Assembly: GCF_022538055.1 (NCBI RefSeq)
Contig: NZ_JAKZAM010000029.1
Coordinates: forward strand, 1-64,000
DNA: 64,000 nucleotides
Direction: 5' to 3'
From: Cognataquiflexum nitidum
GTDB taxonomy: Bacteria > Bacteroidota > Bacteroidia > Cytophagales > Cyclobacteriaceae
The notes beneath the pieces were generated by a model that saw only the letters and a program-made list of their open reading frames with translations, did not search any database and was not told the origin of the DNA. The first letter of the stretch is position 1. Every line of letters starts with the position of its first letter. The position numbers and the translations under genes were made by a program. Below, one piece after another: positions 21,413 through 31,343 of the stretch.

Positions 21413-21768
21413 TTATAAAGAAGGGTGAGCGATTGCTTTGCACAGGTCTGCAAAACCAAAGTTTGCAAGCTTTCTTGCAGCAAATGCCTTAGATAAGTTT
21501 TTCGACTGCCTGCAATAGTTAATAAAATTGACCAAAAATCGTCGCCTGTTTTTATTTATCAACCAGTTCTTTTGTTGTTCACTTAGGGGCAGATCAAGCT
21601 CCTGCAACGCATCACGCAGGTAATTAAAATTGTTATAGAGATAACTGTATTTGTTATTCTGTTCCTGTCCTTCGTGAATACGGTAATAATTGAATGTAAA
21701 CGGAAGCATAAGGATAGGTCCTAACGTTGCTGCCTTTAAATTAAAATACATGTCATTCGCAGGACCCT
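21413..21768 (-). pseudogene. Truncated family 2 glycosyltransferase (C-terminal remnant)
   Basis: An open stretch of 112 codons after an ATG (21751) matches the C-terminal third of the adjacent intact glycosyltransferase. Shared features include YFNLKAA versus FFNLKAA, a PF.F..YR.HEGQE.NN stretch, and YLRDALQELDL followed by NKNRRRFLVN. Homology runs a few codons further upstream (GPAND) and then stops at an in-frame TAG at about 21769. The GT-A catalytic domain is missing. It is most simply a 5'-truncated tandem duplicate. It could still be translated, but cannot be a working transferase. Confidence 0.8.
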
Positions 21769-21832
21769 ACTTAACAGGATACCGTTTAGAAATTTTGGTG
21801 TCTAACACTGGAGATTCTAACAATTTAGAGGC

Positions 21833-22693
21833 CTATTGAAATACAGCGATAATAGCGTCTTTTATTCGAAAGTTTGTAACTCGCAATGCGGTTTTAACTT
21901 TATTCCAATTGCCAGTCTTAGCAAACGTTTTGATTATGTTTACTAAGAAACGACGTTTATTTTTATTTTGTAGCCATTTCACTTGTTTTTTAGACAAATG
22001 CAAATCCAATTCTTGAAGTGCATCCCGCAAATATGTATACCCGTAGAATAAATAATCCGATTGGTTATTGATTTCCTGTCCTTCATGTCGTCGGTAAAAC
22101 ATAAAATCAAATGGTAACATTACAACAGGTGACTGCGAAGCAGCTTTCAAATTAAAAAACAAATCTCCCGGTACTCCGTATTTGTATGGGTAACCTTTTA
22201 TAGCATTAAAATACTCTCTTTTAATGATCGTGCCACCAGGCCCCATCATTAAACATGGTTGTATAAAAAAATGTTTATGAATTGCCTCTCTAGATGAGAG
22301 TGCAAACGCCTCTCCTTTTGTGTATGTCCAATACATACCAAATGAACAATCAGGAAATCTCAACATGGCATTTAAGACATTTTCAATTCCATCAATATTA
22401 ATCGTATCATCTGAATCTACACACATCAAGAACATTCCCTTTGCTAAACTAGCAGCTTTGTTACGATTGGGAAACTGGCCTAGATTATGTGTATTATGGT
22501 ATACTCTTATTCGTGCATCTGCCTCTTCATATGCTTTAGCGATTTCAAACGTTTTATCAAGCGAGCAGTCGTCAACTATTATAAGTTCAAAATTTCTATA
22601 TGTTGACCGCAGCACACTTTCAATGGCTTCGGCAATATATTTTTCACGGTTATAGGCCGTCATAAGTACAGAAACTAGCGGCTTTTCTATCAT
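21833..22693 (-). CDS. Family 2 glycosyltransferase
   Basis: 286 residues, GT-A fold. VSVLMTAYNREKYIAEAIES, FELIIVDDCSLDKT, NRNKAASLAKG and the metal-binding LMCVDSDDTI are all present, as is GPGGTIIKREYF before the C-terminal part. It is the intact parent or sister of the truncated copy just downstream, suggesting tandem duplication here. It belongs to the long glycosyltransferase operon; sugar specificity is unknown. Confidence 0.92.
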   Translation of the reverse strand: MIEKPLVSVLMTAYNREKYIAEAIESVLRSTYRNFELIIVDDCSLDKTFEIAKAYEEADARIRVYHNTHNLGQFPNRNKAASLAKGMFLMCVDSDDTINIDGIENVLNAMLRFPDCSFGMYWTYTKGEAFALSSREAIHKHFFIQPCLMMGPGGTIIKREYFNAIKGYPYKYGVPGDLFFNLKAASQSPVVMLPFDFMFYRRHEGQEINNQSDYLFYGYTYLRDALQELDLHLSKKQVKWLQNKNKRRFLVNIIKTFAKTGNWNKVKTALRVTNFRIKDAIIAVFQ

Positions 22694-22731
22694 TAGTTTT
22701 TTAAATTGATAAGATTAGGGTCGTAAAAGAT

Positions 22732-23898
22732 TTAGAAAAATCCCCTGAAACTATTCACAAAAAAATTAGGAAGCCATGGTTCATCAAGCTTGCTGCCATA
22801 GACTTTCTGGGGAGTCTTTATCTTTGATCTCTTTATTGTATCCTTCAAAAGATCCTCGATTTTTCCAGTATTTGATTTTGGATCAAAATGCTCGTTAGTA
22901 TATTTTTTTACTTCGACTGATAATCTTTTCCATTCCCAGGCTTTATGATACATGTTCGCAAAATGTAAAGCATAAATTTCCGGATTATTATTCTGTATCT
23001 TAAATCCCCTTTGACCGTTGGGTATTAACTCCTGCACCCCTCCCGGAATATCATTTACCAATGGAACAGCTCCTGCTTTCATGGCTTCAATTACAGAAAC
23101 AGGCATTCCTTCCGCTAGTGAAGGCAATATAAGCACATGAACTTGGCAAAGGAGTTTTAGCAACTCCTCATTTGCAAGGTTTCCATAAAAATGAATATTG
23201 CTTTCAGCAGGCCATATTTGCTGCTTTTTGACATCCGTTGACCCCTCTCCCACAATGTGCCAATGGACTCTTACACCTTTAATCTGTAATTTTTTTTCAA
23301 TTTCCGGCAACAATGAATATCCTTTTGCATCTTCACAACGCCCTGCAAATACAACATGAAACCCCGAATATTTATTATTCTCCTCGCATTTGAAATCCGG
23401 TACAGGAAATTTTAAATAGTGTATGGCGCTTTTGCGCTCCGGCAGGCTCATAGTTAACTCATCCGCAATTTGCTGTGCTACAACGATATAATTATCAATC
23501 CAAGGAGAATGCATCACTGCTAGTGAATAATAGTAATCATAGGCACCGTGAACATAGTGCACCACCGGATTCTGTAAACCAAGATTACTCACCATCCCAA
23601 GTTCAAGCCAGTCATGGGCTACAATAATTGCTTTATCATCCGGTAACAATTTAGCCAACTGCCTGCATGTATGATAGAAATTCCATTTCGGACTGAAGTA
23701 AAAAACCTGTTCACTGACAGCTCCTTTTAAACCCGGTAGTTTGTAAACAGGTATCTGCTCCCTATTGATCGTATAAATCACATGGTTCTCAATTTCCGGG
23801 TGCTGACGGTATGCCAGCAGGTTACGGATTACCGAGAGAACACCGCCGCCAGTCCCGTTATGAAAGTGGAAAATTTTAACAGGTAATGTTTGCTTCAT
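22732..23898 (-). CDS. Family 4 glycosyltransferase
   Basis: 388 residues from the ATG at 23898, preferred because AAAGGA stands just before it and it follows the previous stop by a few bases; the longer reading overlaps the upstream gene. GT-B motifs: KIFHFHNGTGGG, HVVFAGRCEDAKGYSLLPEI, VHWHIVGEGS, and LPSLAEGMPVSVIEAMKAG with the E-x7-E pair. Likely adds one residue of the repeat unit. Confidence 0.92.
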   Translation of the reverse strand: MKQTLPVKIFHFHNGTGGGVLSVIRNLLAYRQHPEIENHVIYTINREQIPVYKLPGLKGAVSEQVFYFSPKWNFYHTCRQLAKLLPDDKAIIVAHDWLELGMVSNLGLQNPVVHYVHGAYDYYYSLAVMHSPWIDNYIVVAQQIADELTMSLPERKSAIHYLKFPVPDFKCEENNKYSGFHVVFAGRCEDAKGYSLLPEIEKKLQIKGVRVHWHIVGEGSTDVKKQQIWPAESNIHFYGNLANEELLKLLCQVHVLILPSLAEGMPVSVIEAMKAGAVPLVNDIPGGVQELIPNGQRGFKIQNNNPEIYALHFANMYHKAWEWKRLSVEVKKYTNEHFDPKSNTGKIEDLLKDTIKRSKIKTPQKVYGSKLDEPWLPNFFVNSFRGFF

Positions 23899-23902
23899 TC
23901 CT

Positions 23903-25111
23903 TTAATGCTTGGCCAAAGATTGATACAAATCGAGAATACGCTGTTCCACTTCGGGTTGCGAATTAGATACCCATTGCCTGGCCGCATCAGCTATTCTCA
24001 GGCTCTCAGCATCTACAGCAATCAGTTGTTTCACGGCCCGAACAATGTCTGCCGGGCGAATGGGATCGAACAAATACCCGGTTTTACCATCTGCAATTAT
24101 TTCAGGGATGCCTCCCCTGCTGGCCGCTGCCACAGCGGCGCCGGCAGCCATGGCCTCGAGTACCACCGTGGGATAATTTTCCCAGAGGCTGGGCGCCACA
24201 CACACTCTGCTATTTCCCATCAATGCCTTTACCTCCTGCCTGTTAAGGGCGCCAGTGAATGCAACCCTATCAATGACATCTTTGAGTTCTGCTGCCATCC
24301 ATGCTCGCATCGAGGGTATGATTTCCGAAACGACTTCATCCCGACCGGCAAACACGATCCGGAAATCGGGATGCTGCTTTAAAATTACTTTTAAAGCCTC
24401 AGTAAGCGTGAACATGCCTTTTAACACAGTGAGCTTTCCCACAAAACAAATCAGTTTTTCACGACCTTCAATCGGAAAATGAAACAGATCCGCATCGGCA
24501 TGGAAAGGATTGGGAACAATTTTGATCTCTTTGTTTAACTGCCAATAACGGCGCAGGTAATCTCCAAGGGCTTTAGACGGAGACACCAATTGATCTGCCA
24601 AGAGGCAGATTTTATATTCCGGATCAGCTGCCCTGTTTTTGTCTGTTTTAGACCAGTAGCCGAGATCCAGTCTGCCTCTCCTAAGTGCCCCCATTACAAA
24701 TCTCAGTTTTGTAAGAAAGGGCTGATGGGTATTGGAAACTTTAGTAATTACAACGCCTGGAGTATGCAGCCTCACCATCAGTGGAATCTCAGGATAATCT
24801 TCTTTAATACCCAGCGCACAGGCGCCCACTTCGGGACTTTCAATAATATCAACCCGTTCGGTCTTTATATAGGTATGAAAAAAATCACGGACAGCTTCCC
24901 TGAAATCTTTCAAAGTTGGAGCGTGGAAGACATAATTTATACAATATCCTGTATCCTCATATTTCACAGAGCCTTCCTTCAAGGTAGCAGAAAAAACCGT
25001 TACACTATGACCAGCCTTACTCAATAGTTTGGCTTGATGATACATGTAAGAACCAATACCTCCGGTATTCATGTGAGTGGGAAACTCGTAACTGACTAAG
25101 AGAATGTTCAA
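23903..25111 (-). CDS. Family 4 glycosyltransferase
   Basis: 402 residues, GT-B fold. It begins MNILLVSYEFPTHMNTGGIG, with the Gly-rich acceptor loop (TGGIGSYM). The donor domain has LICFVGKLTVLKGMFTLTEA, FRIVFAGRDE, and VAPSLWENYPTVVLEAMAAG with the two conserved glutamates. The start codon is TTG at 25111. This kind of enzyme (RfaB/WcaL-like) uses a nucleotide sugar in the cytoplasm. It is 26 bases downstream of the GT61 gene, so co-transcribed. Confidence 0.93.
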   Translation of the reverse strand: MNILLVSYEFPTHMNTGGIGSYMYHQAKLLSKAGHSVTVFSATLKEGSVKYEDTGYCINYVFHAPTLKDFREAVRDFFHTYIKTERVDIIESPEVGACALGIKEDYPEIPLMVRLHTPGVVITKVSNTHQPFLTKLRFVMGALRRGRLDLGYWSKTDKNRAADPEYKICLLADQLVSPSKALGDYLRRYWQLNKEIKIVPNPFHADADLFHFPIEGREKLICFVGKLTVLKGMFTLTEALKVILKQHPDFRIVFAGRDEVVSEIIPSMRAWMAAELKDVIDRVAFTGALNRQEVKALMGNSRVCVAPSLWENYPTVVLEAMAAGAAVAAASRGGIPEIIADGKTGYLFDPIRPADIVRAVKQLIAVDAESLRIADAARQWVSNSQPEVEQRILDLYQSLAKH

Positions 25112-25137
25112 ATTCTATTAAACTATTTCAAGTATTA

Positions 25138-26202
25138 TTAGCACGCCAAAAGATCAACAAGTATACGTTCAAATTCGGCTACATCTACACTAAAACTGGA
25201 TATACCCTGAGGACTATTTTTAAGTTCAGAGCCTGATATAGCTGCATAACGTATACCTAAAACAGATGACATCCAATAATAATGCGCAGAAACAAAATTC
25301 TTAGGAAACACCTCAAGCAACTTTACATTGGCATAATCAGAAAAGATAATATTTGTTAATCCAGCACCATGTGGCCCAACAATTATCTCAGACTTTTTGA
25401 ATAATCGTATTTGTTCAGCTATATTCAACTCAGCAAGGTTGACTATTAAAAATCCTCTTTCATGTAAAACATCCAATAGTTCATTCAAATTATTGATGTG
25501 CCTGCTTTCTTCAACGGGTCGATTAACGAAAACTTTTAGCTTCTCAGACGGTCTATAAACATCTATTGTCTGAAATAATTTTCTAGCGAAATTGTAGCTC
25601 TCAATGTTATAAGGTTGCACACGAAGGAAATGTAATTTATTGACCCTTAGATATTCCGATTGTGAAACAATTTTCCATTTCAATCGTGCGACTAACTCAT
25701 TATTTAAGCAATATTGAAACCACTTTGTGTTATACAAACTTTCCCCAATCAAAATTTCTTTATCATCCAGACTCTTGTCATAGATGGACTTAATTATTGG
25801 AAGGATATCATTAAAAAAGTGAAAATAATTTAACCCAATGAAATTATCAAAAAGTACCGCCTCATAACTAAACAATAGTTGCTTTTTAAAAAATACGGCT
25901 AGAAAATATTTTCTGAGTGAAAGTTTTTGCCATTCATAGAATTCACTTTCAGCAATAATAGTTGCAGGAAATTTAATAACGCTAAAAAATCTCGGCTCTA
26001 CATAAACATTTTTAAAAGTAATATTACATGCGAAGGACTCGAATTTAATGCAGTCCTCCCTTAATTTTTGAACAATTAAATCATCCGCAAAAGCAGAATA
26101 TTTACCATCAAATAATGAAACATTATCAATGTTTTGAACCAAGCCTATAGTTTTAGCAGACACTTTACGCCAAAAATTAGATGGCTGTACACCTTTCATC
26201 AT
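25138..26202 (-). CDS. Family 61 glycosyltransferase (DUF563)
   Basis: 354 residues. The C-terminal half has the GT61 signature: LKVFVNRPVEESRHINN, the aspartate/glutamate-rich middle, then KKSEIIVGPHGAGLTNIIF and a KLLEVFP ending. In other GT61 enzymes the HGAGL loop is part of the nucleotide-sugar site. The N-terminal half is less conserved. The gene is notably AT-rich compared with the glycosyltransferases on either side, hinting at separate acquisition. It starts at either of two adjacent ATGs (26202 or 26199). Confidence 0.85.
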   Translation of the reverse strand: MMKGVQPSNFWRKVSAKTIGLVQNIDNVSLFDGKYSAFADDLIVQKLREDCIKFESFACNITFKNVYVEPRFFSVIKFPATIIAESEFYEWQKLSLRKYFLAVFFKKQLLFSYEAVLFDNFIGLNYFHFFNDILPIIKSIYDKSLDDKEILIGESLYNTKWFQYCLNNELVARLKWKIVSQSEYLRVNKLHFLRVQPYNIESYNFARKLFQTIDVYRPSEKLKVFVNRPVEESRHINNLNELLDVLHERGFLIVNLAELNIAEQIRLFKKSEIIVGPHGAGLTNIIFSDYANVKLLEVFPKNFVSAHYYWMSSVLGIRYAAISGSELKNSPQGISSFSVDVAEFERILVDLLAC

Positions 26203-26208
26203 TAATAA

Positions 26209-27816
26209 TTACTTTAAAATGGCAACGGTATCCCATCCATGAACAAATAAATCGTATTTACATATAAGCTTTTTAACCAATTCTCTGTAATCATTATTGC
26301 GTAGATGATGATGCTCAAATATTATCACTTTGGGATTAAAGTAGTCAAGATCAATTGATTGAATGATTTTATGATCATAACCTTCAGCATCAACTAACAA
26401 AAGATCCAGTTTTTTAATGTGGTATTTATTGATCAAATCATGAAAACTAAGGCAGGGGACTTCAATTTCTTTTATAATCGTTTCGAACTCAGGATGCATA
26501 TAGGCGTGCTTCATTAAAGTTGCACGATCAAAAGATCCTAGCTGATCTATTTTGTATTCACTAAAGTCATGAAAAAGACTTTTACCCTTACTATCATATT
26601 CGGCGATAGAATAAAACTTCATTACACCGGATTTCTCAGAAATAGCACAATTTTCAAAAGCTAAACCATCTACTCCATCATAATTAAACTTTAGTCTTTC
26701 ATAAACATATGGAACTGGTTCCACGAGAATCCCTTGCCAATTATACTTGAGAATAAAGACCCGTAGTTTATCATTTGTAACACCATCATTTGCTCCAATC
26801 TGGATAAAGCTAAACCTGTCAGCACTTAGTTTATGAAACAAATCATCCAGCTGTATCTTTCTTTGAGGCTTCCAAGTTTTCTCAATTGCAGATTTTGCCA
26901 TGCGAATTGGCAATGATAAATTCCATATGATTACCCTAATTTTTTTCGTTGCCTTAAAGAAAAGCGAACTTAACTTATTAATTATTCTCTCACCATGAAG
27001 TATCATTGGGTTTGTGATCATCTTTTTAACCTGCAGCTGCGTCCAAATATTCCAGTCGTGATCAAACGATATATTATGCTTATTCACTAGATACTCGAAA
27101 CTCTGAGCCATTCTTTCCTGGTTATACCGCTCTAATACAGTTGATTTATCAATTTTGCTTTTTTGATACTTATGATCATGAATAAGCTGAATACTTCCGA
27201 GCCTGTAACATTTTAGGGAAGCCTCCTTGTTCTTGAGCAAAACCCTGATTGCTAACTCAAAATCCTCAAAAGCAAATAAATTCTCATCATATAAACCATG
27301 CTTTTCATATACTGATCTTGAGACAATAGCGGCTCCGGCAGGAAAGTTATTTATAACAATATCTGATGTAATCACACCATAAACTTTCTGATTTCTAATT
27401 TGCATTTGAAAATAATCAGCGAAGGCATTTTCGTGCTTATTAAATAATTGGGGTAAGAAAACTTCAGCAGATGGAAACTCTTTCAATTCAAGCAGAAAAT
27501 TAGAATACCATTGATTTTCATCACTAACAAGAATGTCATTGTCAACAGAAAAAAGCCAAGGTTGGGTGGTATGACTTATGAGGTAATTTCTACCACCTGC
27601 AGGACCAAGATTTGAGCCTGCATTCAATAAATGGACCTTACTGTTACCCTCAAAAGATTTTCTAAGCCTCCTCTCCTGAACTGGGTCTGAACCATTGTTG
27701 AGAACGTAAATATCTTGGCCGGAGGGCAGGAAACTATTGATACAGCTGATAGTCTGATCAACTTTATTATAAAACAAAATCAAGATCGCGATCTGATCAC
27801 TTAATTGTTGATTCAT
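26209..27816 (-). CDS. Fusion of family 2 glycosyltransferase and FkbM methyltransferase
   Basis: 535 residues in two parts. Residues about 8-240 are GT-A: IAILILFYNKVDQTISCINS, VLNNGSDP, GSNLGPAGGRNYL and the DxD site SVDNDI. Residues about 335-530 are an FkbM-type SAM-dependent methyltransferase: FIQIGANDGV (SAM loop), ILVEPVPYVYERL, CAISEKSG, and LLLVDAEGYDHKIIQSI. The fused enzyme could add a sugar and O-methylate it or a neighbour. It overlaps the next gene upstream by 4 bases (ATGA). A separate FkbM gene lies 4 kb upstream. Confidence 0.9.
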   Translation of the reverse strand: MNQQLSDQIAILILFYNKVDQTISCINSFLPSGQDIYVLNNGSDPVQERRLRKSFEGNSKVHLLNAGSNLGPAGGRNYLISHTTQPWLFSVDNDILVSDENQWYSNFLLELKEFPSAEVFLPQLFNKHENAFADYFQMQIRNQKVYGVITSDIVINNFPAGAAIVSRSVYEKHGLYDENLFAFEDFELAIRVLLKNKEASLKCYRLGSIQLIHDHKYQKSKIDKSTVLERYNQERMAQSFEYLVNKHNISFDHDWNIWTQLQVKKMITNPMILHGERIINKLSSLFFKATKKIRVIIWNLSLPIRMAKSAIEKTWKPQRKIQLDDLFHKLSADRFSFIQIGANDGVTNDKLRVFILKYNWQGILVEPVPYVYERLKFNYDGVDGLAFENCAISEKSGVMKFYSIAEYDSKGKSLFHDFSEYKIDQLGSFDRATLMKHAYMHPEFETIIKEIEVPCLSFHDLINKYHIKKLDLLLVDAEGYDHKIIQSIDLDYFNPKVIIFEHHHLRNNDYRELVKKLICKYDLFVHGWDTVAILK

Positions 27817-28748
27817 AAACTTGATATTTGATATCGAATAAGTCTGTATATATTTTTTAAGATTCCGCCACCCAATACTTGGTTGTTTCTTTTGGCAAAA
27901 AAGAAAAGATTTTTATTCAGAAAGCTAAGTTTATAACTACGGTATTCAAAAAACAAATGTTCAGTAATCGTTTTCATCAATTCTGCTTTGGAAACCAGTT
28001 TTTCTATTTTTTTTAAAAGTTGTTTGTCTGCAAACAGTAAATCAAAAAAGCGGTATTTGGCTTCAAATTTTTGTTGTGTATAATCTTGTGTATTGGCCGA
28101 AATATTCAAATTGCTCTGCCTTAATAAAACCCTACCTGCAGGTAAGGTAACGATATCATCCTCCTGCGACAATTGAATCCATAACCAGTCATCACTACCC
28201 CATGCCAGTGGAAGAGAAGTAAAACAACCCACTGAATTATACTTTTTTCTCGAGAAAATATATTCAGCTACCGAACTGCTGCGTTTAAACCGAAGTTTAT
28301 TCAATAAAAATGCTGCGTTGCTTTCCAGTGGCGGGCAGGTTGTTGTGTTAAACAACAACTCTCCCTTTGTATTAATATGTGAAGTTTGGAAACGGTAGAG
28401 CTTACGATGCTCGCTATCTGCCAGAGCAGTTTGCAAAAAAACGGCAACACATTCCAGCGTTGCTACATCATCATCAGGTAACAGCCAGATCCAGGGCTCC
28501 CCCTTGACCATGTCAATACAACGTTTCCAGTGCCGGGTTAGGTCCTTACCACCTTCGTTTATATCAAAACGCTTATAAGTAATAGATAAACGGTGTTGAA
28601 AAGGAGTAACGATATCAGCAATAGCTTCCGGGCTGGCATCATCACCAATATATACATGAAAATCTTGTACCTGTTGCTCTGCCAGTGATTGAAGTGTTGC
28701 AGCAAGAAATGTTGCCTTGTAGGCGGGTATAACAATGGCAAGCTGCAT
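27813..28748 (-). CDS. Family 2 glycosyltransferase
   Basis: 311 residues. LAIVIPAYKATFLAATLQSL, FHVYIGDDASPEAI and a WIWLLPDDDVA metal site identify a GT-A inverting glycosyltransferase. The AWGSDDWLWIQL stretch near residue 195 fits the acceptor side. ATG at 28748, one base after the end of the neighbouring gene, so tightly packed within the operon. Confidence 0.9.
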   Translation of the reverse strand: MQLAIVIPAYKATFLAATLQSLAEQQVQDFHVYIGDDASPEAIADIVTPFQHRLSITYKRFDINEGGKDLTRHWKRCIDMVKGEPWIWLLPDDDVATLECVAVFLQTALADSEHRKLYRFQTSHINTKGELLFNTTTCPPLESNAAFLLNKLRFKRSSSVAEYIFSRKKYNSVGCFTSLPLAWGSDDWLWIQLSQEDDIVTLPAGRVLLRQSNLNISANTQDYTQQKFEAKYRFFDLLFADKQLLKKIEKLVSKAELMKTITEHLFFEYRSYKLSFLNKNLFFFAKRNNQVLGGGILKNIYRLIRYQISSL

Positions 28749-28749
28749 G

Positions 28750-29526
28750 TTAATACTTCAGGTTACGTTCTTTGCCCAGCAATTCAGCCGTCCAGGAACT
28801 GGAACTACCTGCATGTTGCATATAATACAATTCCTCCTCGGGCAGCTGGCCGGGATTTACGTACCAGCTCAAATGCCTGGCACGGTACAAGCCGCCTGTA
28901 CGAAGCGCCTTTAATTCGGAGCCCCCCATACTGCCCGGGCGGTACAGGGCAAAAGTGGTATCTATCGGCGCAGCATAAACATTCGCTTCAACCGGTTCGC
29001 TCCAGAATTTCGATTCCCATGCTTGCACTTTTGCTTTTAAGGGGTAGTAATCAGACAAATCGTCAATTGTTAAGCCAAATCCAACTTTTTCAACTTGTGA
29101 ATATTTCTGAAGCAGTGTATAAAAAAAATATACTGCATCAACAGGGCATTCCTCTATCGGGATGATGTCCGGATCAGTATAGATATAATAATCGTTTCTG
29201 AACCGTTGGAACAAAATCGTTTTCCATAACGCCATAAAACCAACATTCCGGTTCAGCAAAAAAACAGTGTATGGGGTTTGGCGGTAGTAAGCAAGCAATG
29301 GTGGGTAAGTAGATGCGTTATCAATAATATAAATATGCCGCATCCCCGCCCGTTCAAGCCACGCTACCTGCTGTTGCAGACAATCTAGCCGGTTAAAATT
29401 ATTAATAATAACAGGAATGTCCTGTACTGTTGCGGTTGTAATCGGTTTGCGTTTACGAAGCTTGCTCTCAACCCTGAATAGGAGGTTATCAAACAAACCC
29501 ATGGATGCACTGATCTGCTTAACCAT
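28750..29526 (-). CDS. Glycosyltransferase, GT-A (family 2-like)
   Basis: 258 residues from the ATG at 29526, which overlaps the preceding stop by 8 bases; the longer reading is unnecessary. The central part reads VPVIINNFNR-like (DIPVIINNFNRLDCLQQQV), then IYIIDNASTYPPLL, LLNRNVGFMALWK and the metal-binding YIYTDPDIIP. This is the organisation of a GT-A transferase of the same kind as capsular Wcm/Wcf enzymes. Confidence in the general fold is good; activity is unknown. Confidence 0.8.
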   Translation of the reverse strand: MVKQISASMGLFDNLLFRVESKLRKRKPITTATVQDIPVIINNFNRLDCLQQQVAWLERAGMRHIYIIDNASTYPPLLAYYRQTPYTVFLLNRNVGFMALWKTILFQRFRNDYYIYTDPDIIPIEECPVDAVYFFYTLLQKYSQVEKVGFGLTIDDLSDYYPLKAKVQAWESKFWSEPVEANVYAAPIDTTFALYRPGSMGGSELKALRTGGLYRARHLSWYVNPGQLPEEELYYMQHAGSSSSWTAELLGKERNLKY

Positions 29527-30532
29527 GCTGTTTCCCTTTATTGATTTTGCGTATCCATTCAATCAGCGGATCAGGCAATAAAAGTTTTGCCCCCAGTTTC
29601 AAATGTTCCAGCCGCTGTTCCTGTTGTGCTTGCATACGGTAATAACGCAACCCTTTTCGTGCAACTTCGTAATAGCGATCTTTATATAACAGGAACTTAT
29701 ATTTTTCTGCAAAGATGTTCTCCAGCGCTTCTTTTTCAAGAAAAGTATAATCCCAGTAACCGGGCACATACCGCTCGATGTACTGATCGTTTTCAAGGTA
29801 ACCGATGATTGCCGGCATTAACTGCAGTTGTTTAGCAAGGAACAAATGAATACTGAGAAACTCTTTGTAAAATTCAAAAAAACCTTCACCCACACTCTTC
29901 GATGTTTCGTGCAAACGAAAATGGGCAAGAAGAGCATCTGTATAGCCAACAGCCTGTAAACTATACTTGCTTAAAAACCGGAACCATAATTCACCATCAA
30001 AAACATAACGCAGGCTTTCATTTACGCCACCCAGTGAGCGAATCACATCCATCCCGTAAAAAGAACCAGGCTGGTTCATTTCTACATTTAGAATCGTTGC
30101 TGCTACCGTTTGTTTAAAACCCATTCTGTAGGTATGGCTGGTTGCCCTGGTTTGGTTATAGAAACAATGGGTATAACCACACATGATTTTCTTTGAAGGA
30201 TCTTTTGAAAATGCTGCAGCGATTTCTTTTAAAGCACCGGGCTCTAGGTAATCATCACTATTGATCCAGTTAAAAATCATACCGGTGGCTACAGCCAATC
30301 CTTTATTGATGGCATGAGCTTGACCACGGTCTGGTTCACTCACCCAATAGGCAATTCTGTCTTCGTATTTTTTTATAATGGAGACTGTTTCGTCTGTACT
30401 GCCTCCATCAATCACAATTAATTCTATATTATCGTAATCCTGGTCTATGATAGACAGTATGGTTTGTTCTATGTATTGCCCCTGATTAAAGGATGGGGTT
30501 ATGATTGATATTTTTGGGCGAATTTTATTCAA
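29519..30532 (-). CDS. Family 2 glycosyltransferase
   Basis: 337 residues. PKISIITPSFNQGQYIEQTI, IELIVIDGGSTDET, YWVSEPDRGQAHAINKGLA and a FNWINSDDYLEPGAL metal site give a confident GT-A family 2 call, subgroup WcaA-like. The C-terminal 80 residues are basic (KKxxRYYRMQAQQEQR type), consistent with a peripheral membrane enzyme. The start is TTG at 30532. Confidence 0.92.
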   Translation of the reverse strand: MNKIRPKISIITPSFNQGQYIEQTILSIIDQDYDNIELIVIDGGSTDETVSIIKKYEDRIAYWVSEPDRGQAHAINKGLAVATGMIFNWINSDDYLEPGALKEIAAAFSKDPSKKIMCGYTHCFYNQTRATSHTYRMGFKQTVAATILNVEMNQPGSFYGMDVIRSLGGVNESLRYVFDGELWFRFLSKYSLQAVGYTDALLAHFRLHETSKSVGEGFFEFYKEFLSIHLFLAKQLQLMPAIIGYLENDQYIERYVPGYWDYTFLEKEALENIFAEKYKFLLYKDRYYEVARKGLRYYRMQAQQEQRLEHLKLGAKLLLPDPLIEWIRKINKGKQHG

Positions 30533-30545
30533 CTTATAAGAAAAA

Positions 30546-31343
30546 TCAAGAGCCTAATTTTTCTTTCTGAATTCTTAATAATCCAACCGCAATACTCGTT
30601 TGGTAGTATGCCCAAAACACAGAAAGGAATAAACCGATCCAACCATCTTTATATCCTTTTTTGTGAATGAAACTTTCTTTAAAAGCATTCCAAGGCATTA
30701 GAAAGGCTTTTTTAATGCCCATTCTTTTACCTGTATTAAATTGGTCACGCGCTTCATTCTTCAAATAACGTTGGTGCTTTTTAATAAAAACCTTGTAACT
30801 GTTCATCCAATAATGATGTAAAATATTTGTTCTCGCTTTATTGTATGAAATTTCAAATGTTTGATATCCTTCTTTAACTTTTCGTCCGTAATGGGTGATA
30901 GGTAAAAAAATAAATCGCTTCTTATGAACAAGAAGATATTTTTTGTTAGCACCTCCCCAAACTGTTCCTTTAAGGGTTCGCTTTTTAAAATAAAACTGCC
31001 AAGGAACCAATATTGCACCCACTTTTCTTTGATTATTCAATTGTGTAAACAATGAAATGATGTTTGCCGCAAGTGTGATGTCCACAACTTCATCAGGATC
31101 AATGAAAATTACCCAATCATATTTGGTAGTATGAATGACTTCAGATTGAATATATTCGCCAGAAGGAGCAATAGGTCGTTTAATTATCTTGGAGGCAAAA
31201 CGTTTTGCAGTTTCAATAGAATTGTCTGAAGATCCAAGGTCGATATAAATAATTTCTTCGCAAAATGAAATGGAATCAAGGCATTTTTGAAGGAATATGT
31301 CTTCATTGTAGCCAACAACCATGGCTGAAATAGCTAATTTCAT
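30546..31343 (-). CDS. Family 2 glycosyltransferase (WaaE/KdtX-like)
   Basis: 265 residues. ISAMVVGYNEDIFLQKCLDS, IYIDLGSSDNSIETAK and WVIFIDPDEVVD match the WaaE/KdtX-like group of GT2 enzymes, which carry a DPDE-type acidic motif. The basic stretch near residue 185 (KKHQRYLKNEARDQFNTGKR) is also common in that group. It overlaps the FkbM gene upstream by 4 bases (ATG at 31343, stop of the FkbM gene at 31340). Confidence 0.9.
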   Translation of the reverse strand: MKLAISAMVVGYNEDIFLQKCLDSISFCEEIIYIDLGSSDNSIETAKRFASKIIKRPIAPSGEYIQSEVIHTTKYDWVIFIDPDEVVDITLAANIISLFTQLNNQRKVGAILVPWQFYFKKRTLKGTVWGGANKKYLLVHKKRFIFLPITHYGRKVKEGYQTFEISYNKARTNILHHYWMNSYKVFIKKHQRYLKNEARDQFNTGKRMGIKKAFLMPWNAFKESFIHKKGYKDGWIGLFLSVFWAYYQTSIAVGLLRIQKEKLGS

